Origin: Oxytricha trifallax
Taxonomy: Eukaryota; Ciliophora; Spirotrichea; Sporadotrichida; Oxytrichidae
NCBI GenBank assembly: GCA_000711775.1
Contig: ARYC01017612.1
Location: 1-64,000 of the forward strand
DNA: 64,000 nucleotides
Direction of reading: 5' to 3'
Positions 25,531 through 36,873 of this stretch are shown here, in pieces; position 1 is the stretch's first letter; every line of letters starts with the position of its first letter. The notes beneath the pieces were generated by a model that had not been told where the DNA came from, did not search any database, and saw only the letters and a program-made list of their open reading frames with translations. A program made the translations under genes and the position numbers.

Positions 25531-25924
25531 TTTCAATTTATATAGATTAATAATACTATTTCGAATCTACTTATTTACGATGATTTCAGACAAAAATATT
25601 ATAAATTAATAATAGCCAATGAACATTTTTCTATTGAAAAATATTATTTTTATCATAGCATTTTAATGTATAAAAATTGTGTAGGTCATTAAACCAGAAA
25701 TATTTTGTCTTATAAAGTATGCTTTTATTAACTACGAAAAAATTATAGTTAAATTTTCAAATCATAAATTAGATTTTTCTGAATTAATTTGATGGCAATC
25801 AAGCTTTATGATTCTTAATGAGCAGTTTTTATGATAGTTAATAAATAAATGGTAAAGATACAAATTAATTACGTGGCTTTAATACTCAAGTTTGTATCTT
25901 ATATTAGAATTAGGGGATGTTTGA
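25531..25924. other. AT-rich gap between two minus-strand genes
   Basis: Nearly 400 bp of AT-rich sequence with no coding signal. It holds the 5' flank of the coiled-coil gene and the 3' flank of the GST gene. Confidence 0.6.
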
Positions 25925-27191
25925 TCAGAATGGTCTGACTGGTCTGGTTTGAAGGAAATCCTTGAGCTCATGATCTCTGAGGTTTTCTGTGTAGGCCTTG
26001 AGGAGTGGGAATGCATCAACGAGTGGTCTCATCAAAGCAGTGTATTCGCTTGCATCATTGTAGAAGGCAGAGAATATCAGCAAAATACATATAAATATGG
26101 GGGAAATTTAAATTTATAACAAAATTTATTGCTTATCGTCCTTATATTAACTGCCATTAACTAACCAAACTTTTAATCTAAGCAAAGTAAATTGACAGTT
26201 AGACTTAATTCAGGATTTAAATACGATGGACTTTAGTCTCCTTTGTTGATAATTTAATATTAATTTTTTAATTTTGTTTAATCTAATAAGATTAAATTAT
26301 CTATAGAATCTATATAATAAACTACAAGAAAAAAGAATGACAATCAAACACAGCGTTTTTAATATATGATCAAGTAAATCAATTTTATATTAAAAGTAAA
26401 AAGGAGGTAGCTAATAAAAATATCAGTCGGTATATATTTGTATATTATATTTCAAATTAAAATGAATTTAGATTATAATAGACCAGCTAAGGCAAAATCT
26501 ATTAATTTTATAACCTCCTACTCTCTATATATAATTTTATATCAAATCAGCAATAGAGAGATGTTCACCGACTAAGTGGTGCTTGCTGGTGTTCTCAGTG
26601 AGTCTCTTTTCAACAACTCCAAAGAATTTGGGGATATGTGAAGCGAAGCAAGCGCCAAACAACTCCTTTTGCTTGTCCGCATCCTTCTCGTTCAAAAATA
26701 TAGTTAAAATAAAGACAATATATATTATTCTTAGCACCACCAAGGTTTCTGATAAGATCAGCAAGACCATCGACAAGAGAGTCAGCTTTGTAAGCTTCTT
26801 CAGCATTTGATGGATAGTAGCCGTACTTTGATCCTAAGAATCTCAAGATGGAGTTAGTTTGAGAGTATTCATTATAATACTTAAAAGATGTTGTATTATT
26901 TTTTAATTTATGCATTAAAATTGTTTGCCTTCGAATTCAAGCATAGGGACTTGACCGAATTCCAAATTCAAAGACTATTTCAATGCGGGCCATTCTTCCA
27001 TTGGGAATTAATGCCATTATATAAACAAGATATCAATTTAATTTTGAGAATCTGTGATCTTCGAATTCAACTTTAGCATGAGTCAAGAGCATTAAATGAA
27101 TAATAACAATTAATAAAATTCTTAACAAATTATTAAGATAAATTCTAATGGGATCAGCTCTTCCGTAGACATCGAAATAGTGGAGTTTCAT
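25925..27191 (-). CDS. Glutathione S-transferase (sigma/alpha-like)
   Basis: Cytosolic GST, conjugating glutathione to electrophiles. Six MDSs read in order. The first gives MKLHYFDVYGRADPIRMLL with the family's catalytic Tyr in the first strand. Then come VEFEDHRFS, FPMEEWPALKQS, and GQVPMLEFEGKQYSQTNSIL (the VPxL and QSxxI glutathione-site motifs). The C domain ends HLVGEHLSIADLIFSAF and VRPF then TGA. The five IESs and pointers on the plus strand are 27091-27141 (ATT), 27006-27039 (AATT), 26867-26919 (ATT), 26691-26727 (TTC) and 26075-26539 (TATC). Each junction restores the frame. The assembled protein is about 205 residues, the usual GST size, so the gene looks complete and unscrambled. 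Confidence 0.93.
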
Positions 27192-27750
27192 TTTTACTTT
27201 GGATATTTGTTTTTAAAAGATATTATAATTTATAGATAATTTGACTTATTACTTCTCAATAAAATTACTAATCACATAAATTCACATTTCATATGCAAAT
27301 GAATGTTTTCTTTTTAATAAAAAATTCTTAAAAACTAAAAATAAATCTATATAATACTTTAATTCCATTTAATAATTAGGAATAATATCATTAGTTAAAG
27401 AAAATTAAAATAAATTATAAAAAGGCTATTTTTGGGTCAAAATTATTGGATTTTATTAAATGCCCTTATAAAATAATCCAGTTAGAGTACCTAATTTGTA
27501 CTAAGTCTATTCATATTTAATTAGCCAATATATTGATAAATTTCAATATTTGTTCTATTTTCTTACATTTATCTTTATTGAAATTTGTTGCTAAATTTTA
27601 ATGATTATTAAATTTATAGTTTAAGAGTAGACCTTTAATGTTGAATCTTTTCAATATAAATATGATAATTTTTGTATAAAAAGAATTAACGACAGAATAT
27701 CTATAATGATATGAATACTTTTTATATCATAATTTGCTTATGATAGATTA
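27192..27750. other. Divergent intergenic region
   Basis: 560 bp of AT-rich sequence between the 5' ends of the minus-strand GST gene and the plus-strand scrambled gene. No coding signal or repeat was seen. It probably holds both promoters and the two telomere-addition sites. Confidence 0.5.
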
Positions 27751-30700
27751 ATGAACCATGTAAATCACAGGTTCAAATCCAGAGAGATATTAGACAATAA
27801 AAACTTCAATAATCTTCAAAATTTTTAGGATGATTTAAAGACCAAATCTAAATAAACTTTCTTTAATCAAAATTAATTGCAAATAAATTCCAATTTCATT
27901 GATGAAGGAGAGTATAAAGTTAACGACAATTCTCATTTAGATCAAAACACACCACTCTCAGTGGAAGAGCTTTAGCAAAATGTAAGATATAAAAAGATTA
28001 CATATTATCACTTAATTTTTAAAGTGCTGGTCCTTGCCTATTTTTTTGTTATCTCTATTTATAGGTTCAATTAAATACAGATTACCTAAATTTTGAGTAA
28101 TTACTAAAGAAACAGCCTCATAATTAGCATTCAGTAAAAACCAGCACAAATAATTTAAACATGCTTGGAGTAAAAAACTCAGATAGCAATTCAAGCAAAA
28201 TAGCTACACATACAATACCATCTAATAAATCTAGTTAGAGATTCAATTAGGAAAGACAAAATCCTGTCACAGCTTAAAGTTATATACAATTTTATAATTA
28301 GACAATATAAATAAATTCTAAATCATGGAATATGTGAACTTAGAAAGGCATCTCTCAGATCTTACTCAAGTAAATTATAGCAATTTAGTTTATCAAATAT
28401 ATTTATAAGAATTTAAGATGAAAATTACTATAAATTAATTTATTCGAACTTACCCAATCATTTTAACATATTAGTTTGACATTAATTAAACTTACTATTT
28501 TATCAAATATAAAATGAGAACTCTAAAAAGTATGGATAAAATTTGTCTAATTTTACTTATAGATAAAATAGAATCCTAGAGCTCTGTTGATTTAAAACCA
28601 AATAAATCAAGCTTAAAATCTAATTAGCTTCATGATAGATTAATTTGTGATTAATTTAAGCAAAAGATTAATGTGATTATTTTTTTATATGGGGAATTTC
28701 TGGAGATGTTTTGTCACAGCTTAAATTATTCACAAGAAATTTGTAGGATTTCTCTTAAATAAAAAGGAATCAAGCAACAATCTAAGCTAAAATACTTCAC
28801 TTTTTCAAGGAAGTAACTATGTGAATTCTAATGCTAAGTCATTGTATAGTTTAGCACAAAATAATAGACTGAAAAGAGTTACTAAAAATATAATGAGAGT
28901 AAAAGGGGTAACTAATGATATTAGAAGTCCCAATATTTAAAATAGTCTAAAGAGGAAATTTATTACATAATTACTGTCAAATATCATATTGAAATTTTAT
29001 CATATTACTTTTATAAGAAAGATGAAATTTTGCAATACTTTTATGAAAGGATTAAAATCGTAAAATAAAGGGGATGCTTGTGAAAACATGAATATTTAGC
29101 TTAATGATAAAGATAATAACATATCCTTTGAGTTTTATGACAAGAATACAGACATCAAGCTCACTCATATTAAACGGAAGAATGTGGAATATGTGAATTT
29201 TTTTTATCTATATCTCAGATCTTAAATACTCTGATCCAATTAATTTTGTTGTTGATTATTATATTAGTCATGCTAATTTATGATCCATTCTTTGATGGGA
29301 TGCCTCCAATTTTATACAACATAGATGATCATGAGGATATTCATCATTAACACGGCAGTGAAGTTAATCACAATGCTTGGAAAATATTGAGCAGTTAAAT
29401 CATTGGAAGGTATGCTCCTAAAGCCCCATTTTATGTGTGGCACAATCAGAATACATGTCTATAATTTAAAAATCTGCTAATTTTCTTAAAAATTATGAAT
29501 GTTGTTACAAATGATGACAAAACCTTTTATAAATCGAATGTTCTCTAGAATTTTAGATAAACTAAAGAAACTTTGCCAAAAGCAGAGCTTTAACCTCAGC
29601 TAGTAAAATAAAATTCACAAAAGTATGGATTGCTTAAAATTAAGAAAACAGAATAATCTTCACATTTTAAAGAGAGTATAAATAAAAAAATTAATGAATC
29701 GAACAAAAAGAACAAAATTATCAAAAGCAATCATAGACCTGAGACTTCATATGAAATTTTTAAAATGAGATAAGATAAGAGTTCAAACGTAAAAATTAAT
29801 AGTATTAGTATGCTGCCTTAAAGCGTGGGGATAAATCAACTGTTTGACTTTTAAAATAAACTAAATAAAGTATTAATAGCAAAAGCTGGGACTATATTAA
29901 AAACGAGGAATGTGAAAAGTAAAACCTTTGAATCTATTAATTTAGATTTTTAATAAAAATATGAATTTCAATTTAAGGAAAGAAGACGATCTTGCTTCTG
30001 CAGTTGTTGCGGAAAACATAAGGATCAAATGTAAGTAGTATTCAAATACACAAATAATTTATCTGTATTTTAGTGGTCATTACATAGAACTTGAAGATGA
30101 AAGAAATAAAATAGAGGAGTATAAAGAAAATCTTATAAAGAACAGTAAACTCAAGTTTAAGATTTCACTACAGAGACACATCACTTAGAAATTCAAAAAA
30201 GAAGGGAATTTATCTTCAAGCCCTACAATGACTAAACAGTCTTCGGTCTCTAATGTTTCTCCAACTTTTGATAAGTTTAGTAAATCAAAACCAACAAGAG
30301 AAGATTTCAAATCCATAGATTATAATGAAATTTCCTCTCACAATTCAATTGACAGAATTGAGAGTTAATCTGCTTCTTCGCCAAAATTAAAATCGACTTT
30401 CTTGAAATAAGCAATATAAGCAGAGGGAGCATCTCCAATTCAGCTTAATTAGCATCGATAAGCAATTTAGAAATACAAAACTATGATGATTGAGTAAGGA
30501 GACTCTAGTGGTATGCAAGAATCTCCTTGTAGCAGTATTAGCGAGGAGAGTTAAAATGATTAGTTCAATGTTAAAATTGATAAATTTCATTTGACACTCC
30601 ACGATGCGTTTGAGAAGCAAAAGCAAATTAAAAATCATATAAGAAACAATTCTGAAGTAAATGGTATAGGCGAGAAGACAAGCCAGTTGATGAACCTTAG

Positions 30701-32366
30701 AGGAATTAATTATGAGAAGATTCTAAACAAAAGTTATTATTGGATTTTTATTAATTTAAAGGCCTTAAAGATAGAAAATAGAGATCAAAGATTATGAATG
30801 CATAAATAACAAGGCTGAAGTTTAATCAAGAAACATAAATTCTAGAGAGTCAAATAAACTTTCACTCCCAACTGCAGTCTCATCAAAATATGAAAATTAT
30901 CAATAGTCTAAATTAAGACCTTTCTCTTCCTCTCAGTAATGCAGACTTCAAAATGTGAAGGAAATATTAACTTTATATTTATTGTGTACAGCCAAAGTGT
31001 TATTAGTTTTGATAAAATTTCAAGTTACTTAATTAATAACCCAACTTCCTAAAATATCTAAAAACATGGTAATGAATAAATAAAGAATCTCAAATCACTT
31101 AAAACTCAAACTCTGAATATATGCACGACAACAAAAAATGTTAATAAGGGATATCAAGAATTATTAAATAGTCCATTTAGTTCCGCTGCTAAATTATATA
31201 GAGTAAATTTGGATCAAAATCTCAAATAATCAGGAAAAAATGGGCCAACCATGCAAGAGGGATCAAATTACACTAGAAATGAAAGAAATTTTACTCAAAT
31301 ATCTCCCTTCAATTATTCAAAGAATTTAAATAATGTTATTTATAAATACTATCTTAGAATCAAGCACAGAGTTTCCTGTTAAGAACAGAGACAGAAAAAT
31401 CAAATTTGGTCTCTCCAGATAAAACCAGTAAAGTTTAGCTTTTAAATGACCATAAAAAATCAATAATCAGGTCTTAATCTAAGATTTAAGTTCTTATGAA
31501 AAAATAGACAAGCAAAGTTTGATTAAATTGAAGTATATATTTATCTTAATTATTAATGAATGATTATAATTAATTAATAAAATGGAAATACTTTATAAAA
31601 GATCATTAATGAGTTCCTTATCTCGATTATAATCTATGCCAATATCTCCAAAACATATCAATAATTTCTTATTGATGAGGAACAATACTAGAGATTTTTC
31701 ATTTCTTGATAAGATTACCAGTAAAGTTAACCTGAGTTTCCCTTAGAGTAAAGACGATGACATTAACATACAAATTAGAGATTTAGATTCAAAGAAATTA
31801 AAGCTTACATTTAATGATATATTCTAAGACTACAAGAATTTCAGATCAAATTACTATTGTTCAAATGGTTTTTAGTCATTTAATTTAATATCACGAAAAT
31901 TGGAATATTATTTAAAATAATGTATTTTTATGCAATACTTCTACTAAATGGAATCACCAAAAGATAGATTGGCTAAAATGCAAGTTGATGTTGACACAAA
32001 AAGTTTTAAGATTCAAGACTGGCTTGTGGACTTTTTCTATTTTAGACATGGATAGAGCCCACTTTTATCAGCTGAAGATATATTCACGAAATTTATTATG
32101 ATCATTTCGTTATTTTTGCTTTATAGACTGGTAAGAAAACCCTATGAATGGTAAACCAAAAATTTGTATATTAATTCCCAACAAATTAACAAACTAAGAA
32201 ACTATTTTTGTGTATTTAAATAAAACTAGTAATTTACTATCATTGGGATGATCCCCTTCAAGGCCAGTCTAATAAAAGTTTAGATGCCAATTTTGCAGAG
32301 AGACTTAAGCATAAAAAGAAGATTAGAAAGTGGTGGACTAGCGACCCCACTAATTAAGTTTAATGA
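27751..32366 (+). CDS. Scrambled gene, Q/K/S-rich protein of unknown function
   Basis: Start MNHVNHRFKSREILDN. The order that restores the frame is 27751-28278, 28712-28961, 29024-29197, then back to 28326-28364, then 29213-29238 and 29282 onward. Pointers are TGTCACAGCTTAAA, GAAATTT, TGGAATATGTGAA, TCTCAGATCTTA and GATCCA. The junction peptide reads KRKNVEYVNLERHLSDLKYS then DPFFDGMPPIL. GT/AG introns lie at 27982-28064 and 30031-30073. Features: a Cys cluster (CFCSCCGKHKDQ) near 29995-30030, long polar stretches, and towards the C terminus a DWLVDFFYFRHGQ segment plus one hydrophobic helix (IIMIISLFLLYRL, about 32095-32130). The end is YYHWDDPLQGQ...WWTSDPTNQVQ, TGA at 32364. Inserts after 30750 are only partly resolved, and the part from 31951 could be a separate small gene. 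Confidence 0.75.
28326..28364 (+). other. Displaced 39-bp MDS of the scrambled gene
   Basis: This segment starts with TGGAATATGTGAA (repeated at 29185-29197) and ends with TCTCAGATCTTA (repeated at 29213-29224). It lies 820 bp upstream of where it belongs, inside the insert between the two TGTCACAGCTTAAA pointers. Placing it between 29197 and 29213 replaces a T-rich 15-bp spacer by 14 bp and keeps the frame through to MPPILYNIDDHED. Confidence 0.8.
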
Positions 32367-32467
32367 TTAAATTAATATTTACTTAATATAATACACTTAT
32401 TTTTTACTATTTAATCTAAAATAAATCAAAGGTAAATTAGTATATCGAATCTTAATCAATATTTTAG

Positions 32468-34546
32468 CTCCATCAAGACTAATTAATGCAGAAGATTTTA
32501 TAGGAAATTCTTTGAATGTTACTCTCAAACTTTTACCATTAGATGGTTCACTTATATCAAAAGTAATCTACACTTTAAATTTAATGCTAATTTTAGGATA
32601 AAATAAATAGTTTGCCAACTTATTAAACTAACAACGCTGTTTTGAAAGAAGATGGCTTCATCTATTTCAGGGATCTTGTAAATATACTTAATATACTTAA
32701 CTTTACTTATCTAGGAGTCATTTAATATTAATTTGAAAAATGAGGCATTTCCTGGGGTGATATACACAATGAATGATCTATAAGAAAAATATGCTTTAAT
32801 GATTAAACTTCAAGATGTATAAAGTGGTAACATCATAATTTAAAGAGAATATATGAGATTTTCAGAGGAAAGCTTTTAAAAAATATAAATTCTCTAAAAT
32901 TTTTCATAATTAAAGATTGATTCCAAATTTTTTGAGTATAGATAATTAATTATCGTTTGATAAAGATACTATAAATATTATTTTTTCTTATAAAAAAGAT
33001 AAATTAGCTCTAAGCTAAAAATGGGATTAGAATTACTTAAGTTAATAATTTAATTTATACATAACCATTTACTTAAAATTTATTCATTTATTCTAAATGA
33101 TGAGATTTATAGTTTTTCAAGATTTTTAATAGCACTTATACCCAATGGTAATTAAAAGATTTATGAATAACTTTTTATTTAGCTATATATGACAATAGCT
33201 ATGATGATAGTATTTGATAATGACTATGAAAAATGTCATCTCAAAAACAAAATAGCAGATGTAGACTTTTAAAGAGATACTAGCCCTATTGACATTAAAA
33301 CTTTACTCTAAATTTACAAGTAGCTCACTGTAGATTAACTCCTGTTCCCAGAGATAGTAAAAAGGCACTAGAAGTTTGTTAATAAATTATTTCCTAAATC
33401 AAAACTTTATGACTTCCTTAAAGGAACCAAACTAGCAATTGAATTTGGAAATAAAATATTATAGGTATACTCCATGTATAATTTCATTGATTTATCTGGT
33501 GGATAGTTGCCAAACGCTAATATGATGAATGATCTAAACTAATAAATAAATTAAGGAGATAGAAAATTGCAATAAACTGTGAAGGAATATATGGAAAAGA
33601 AAACATTGGGATTTTAGAAAGATAAAGTCCAAGAAACACCCAAGAAAGTTTTGCTTTTAGTTGATGGTAGCAAATTAAGTTAGAACATAATCATTTATTC
33701 AAAATATACTTTTTAATTTAGAACATAAGAGGAGTTAATAACTCAGCAACTGTCTAATCCTTAAATTAATACTAAGATGGTCCTATGTAGAATTTAATAT
33801 CACAAGAAAATTCCTTATCAGAATGGAAGTAAATATAAATAAGCAAACCCTAATCTATGGATTTAAAGAGTAATAAACACTTGAGGAATAATGGTTCTTT
33901 AGTCGTTAATCCAAGCATTTAAAGTATAAATATGGGAAGCAATTTAAATGGTGCTTAAACTTCTCAGCAATATGAATTAGTTTAATAAGTAGGTTGGAAT
34001 TAAATGCTCAGTTGCAGTAGTGCTGAGACAGGATAACGGCAATTGAATTCTAGGGCAACATCTAAACGCACAATTTTTATCAAAGAAAGTAAAGGGATAT
34101 CCCCTGGAGAAGGATATCCACCAGATATGATGCTTAATGGAACTAAGAATATAGTTTCAGCCTTGATAAGAGAAGAAAATAAAGTAATTTCACCATTGAG
34201 ATAGTCGAATTACATGCATAGCTCACATTAACAAAACAGAATAAAAACGATAAATACGCCTTTCAGTGCTTAGTCTAAAAGATCAAGTGGTCATATGAGC
34301 TCTTGCTATTCTGTATTAGATTTCAAAATACCAACTGCTAACTTCCATCATATGATTTAGAATAAGTTTTAATTTTTAATGATTGGTAATTCGCCATCTA
34401 CTAGAGGAATGAGAATTATGGAAGGTAGTGAAATAAGAAACATAGAACAAAGTCCGCTTAAGTTCAAAATTAAAGCAGATTTAATTGCTTAACCTCACAT
34501 ATTTTCTCCAAAAATTGAAATTAAAAAGTCAGAACAGCAACTGTGA
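32468..34546 (+). CDS. Membrane protein with beta-rich N domain and long Q/N/S tail, unrecognised
   Basis: The first clear exon starts after an acceptor at 32467 (APSRLINAEDFIGNSLNVTL). GT/AG introns at 32563-32596 and 32678-32714 are both in frame, giving LPLDGSLISK-DKINSLPTYQ...FIYFRDL-ESFNINLKNE. A hydrophobic stretch (FYLAIYMTIAMMIVF, about 33175-33220) is followed by DIKTLLQIYKQLTVDQ and FVNKLFPKSKLYDFLKG. A 38-bp IES (33691-33728, pointer TAGAACATAA) joins VDGSKLSQNI to RGVNNSATVQ. A low-complexity tail ends SPKIEIKKSEQQL, TGA at 34544. The start codon was not found, and the region 32880-33170 contains an unresolved insert. No family recognised. Confidence 0.65.
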
Positions 34547-34587
34547 CTTAATTGATATATTTTTATATTCCATAATACATTTTATTA

Positions 34588-35944
34588 TCAAGAATACAGT
34601 ATGTTTATATATATATATATTTATTTACCTTTGATTTTAAAGTCAAGTTCAGATTCTTTATTCTATTCAATTTGAAAGTCTTCATTTAAATCAAATCCTG
34701 TTAAATTATCTTTTTAATTTAATCCCAATATATGTTGAGCTTAAACCTACAATACTTTATTTTTCTGATTTATTGTAAAGTCTTTGCTCAATTTATTGTA
34801 ATGTTCTTTTGCTTATTTCTATATTTTATTGTTGGATTCTCCAGAGAAGTTTTAAACAAAAAATTATATTAAGATATTATCTTATCTAAATTAAAATTGA
34901 AGATTTAATTGAGAGATAAAGATCGTAACTTGAAGCTATTTGGTTTGTGCTCATCCTTGTTATGTCATTTTTAATTTCCTATTAAAAACGATTACTCTTT
35001 TAGGGCTCCTGTTTATTTAAGCTCTCTGTAACTATTAATCACATCGATATCTCTTTATAATTGAACAAAAGTGTCATCTGTGTTCTAATCAGTTGAAGAA
35101 TGAGGTACGTTCAATTCATATTATGATATTGGCTGCTATTCATGATTATTTGACATAGAAAAAATTTGAGCTTTCTATAAGTTTGTTACAAAAAGAAATA
35201 TTTAATATACCATAGGAAGGTCAGGTAGTTGAGCAGCTGAACTAAATTTTTTCATACTCAAATTCACATTGGCATCTTTAAACATGGTTGACTTCACTTT
35301 TGATTAAACTTATGAAAAATAATTCGTGTATTCATCAAACTCTTACTTCTCATTCTTCATCTTTGATTTGATTTAATCAAGAAATTTCAGATGACCCTCA
35401 AATTATTCTTCTTTCCATTCAAACTATGATTCTTAAACTGAGGTTTCTAAAATAAAGTAATGAGTGAATTATATAAATTACCTAGCTTAGAATGCTTTAA
35501 TTGAGATAAATATTTTGAGTTTTCTGCTTAATGATTCTATGCTGTTCCTCTATCACTCAATCCTGGATATAAATTGGCTTAAAATTAATCATAAAACTTT
35601 TGAAATCGGTAATCTTAGTCATATGTCCTTTTATCCTGTATAAAAAATACTTTACATTACATCTAATTTTCATACCTCTATAAGTAGTTAAATTATATAA
35701 TGATTCTCTTACTTTTATCAAAGTGGTTATGATTTTCTTTTTTATTGCTATAAAATACCTTGTCCCATTACAAAGCTCTCAGAGCTTTCTGTTTCTCAAT
35801 TCCTGGAAGTACTTAATATGGCTCTCCATTGCTTAGTGTATGTCTCCCAAGAGTTTTCTTAATGATTTTATCTCTTAAGTCTAGGTACTTCAATTTTCTA
35901 TCAATTTCAAGGATGTTTTTAGTGGACACGGAATTCGACATTTT
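34588..35944 (-). CDS. Unrecognised polar, partly coiled-coil protein
   Basis: Starts MSNSVSTKNILEIDRKLKYL at 35944, continuing DKIIKKTLGRHTLSNGEPYQ and EKQKALRALWDKVFY. Later segments read FLDQIKSKMKNEKQEFDEY, KSTMFKDANVNLSMKKFSS, ISQYELNVPHSSTDQNTD and FVQLQRDIDVINSYRELKQ. The end is NEDFQIEQNKESELDFKIKG, with TGA at 34588-34590. Several frame changes (around 35640-35690, 35440-35500 and 35190-35215) mark IESs or introns that I did not all define. There are no membrane helices or catalytic motifs. Its 3' end faces that of the plus-strand membrane protein, 41 bp away. Confidence 0.65.
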
Positions 35945-36082
35945 ATTTAATTAATTTTTTAGTTTATAATTAAAGTTACGAATATTTAGGTATATTAACA
36001 ATCATTCCAATCTGCTCTTTAACATTTAAATCCATATAATTGAATAACATTAAGCAAGTGTAATTTTTATATGGATATCTTA

Positions 36083-36873
36083 TCAACAAATTAATAAAGT
36101 TACATATATTTTTTATACAGTTCTAGCAACTTCTGGGTGCAAGTTTTGAATTTCTCCAGCTCCATCACTCGTGATTACATCTAAATTTCGATCTAGTACT
36201 ACAACCACAGGCACACAATCAACTTAGAATTGCTCCCTAATTTTTAATATTCTTGGATCATTAAAGGGAATTGCACATCCATTAACATTTTAGCTACTTA
36301 CTCCAAAGTATGTGTCGTAAAATTTAAGGAATTCTTCTTCGTTCTCATCATTTGAAATGTAAATGCATTCGATTACTCGATTCCCATCTTCATTGAAATA
36401 GCGCAAGAGTTCTTTAATCTAAAGAGCCAAGTCATGAGATTATTGAAGAACAATGATCAAATTAGGTTTTAATAATTATTCATTTTCATGTTAATTTACA
36501 ATATTTTAATTTATACTATACATTTATAAAAGTTTAAGACAATTCAAATACTTAGATATCGCAGATTTATAATCTGTCTTTAAGGAAATATTATTATTTA
36601 AATATAATATGTAAAGGTTATAATGGAATTGAAAAGAGGCATAACTCATTAAATTTTTCATATTTAGTTTTAATAATATTAAAATTCCATTTATCCATTT
36701 CATAAATTTATAATTAAATTATTGTATTCCAAAATCAAATATAATTTGGAATATTAAGACCAAGCTGCTCCAAAGAATATAAGTAGAAATTCTCTAACAT
36801 CAGAAAGTATAGAAGAAGTCGAGGTAAGTTTAGTGTTACGTAAAATTTAATCACCTAATATCACTGCTTCCAT
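36083..36873 (-). CDS. Nucleoredoxin-like thioredoxin-fold protein lacking active-site cysteines
   Basis: Starts MEAVILGDQILRN at 36873. The fold reads VREFLLIFFGAAW (strand before the active site), then a 314-bp IES (plus strand 36443-36756, pointer ATTA). Removal gives WSQSHDLALQIKELLRYF in frame, then VIECIYISNDENEEEFLKFY, CAIPFNDPRILKIREQFQVD, CVPVVVVLDRNLDVITSDG and PEVARTV. This is the nucleoredoxin/tryparedoxin pattern, including the cis-Pro loop (VDCVPV). The usual WCPPC is WSQSH, so neither redox cysteine is present and disulphide reductase activity is not expected. The stop is TGA at 36083-36085. The 5' end touches or overlaps the 3' end of the next minus-strand gene. Confidence 0.8.

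Noticed and set aside
29216-29281. Transmembrane helix in the scrambled gene
   Set aside because: The hydrophobic stretch falls in a 49-bp IES bounded by GATCCA and is in the wrong frame relative to both neighbours.
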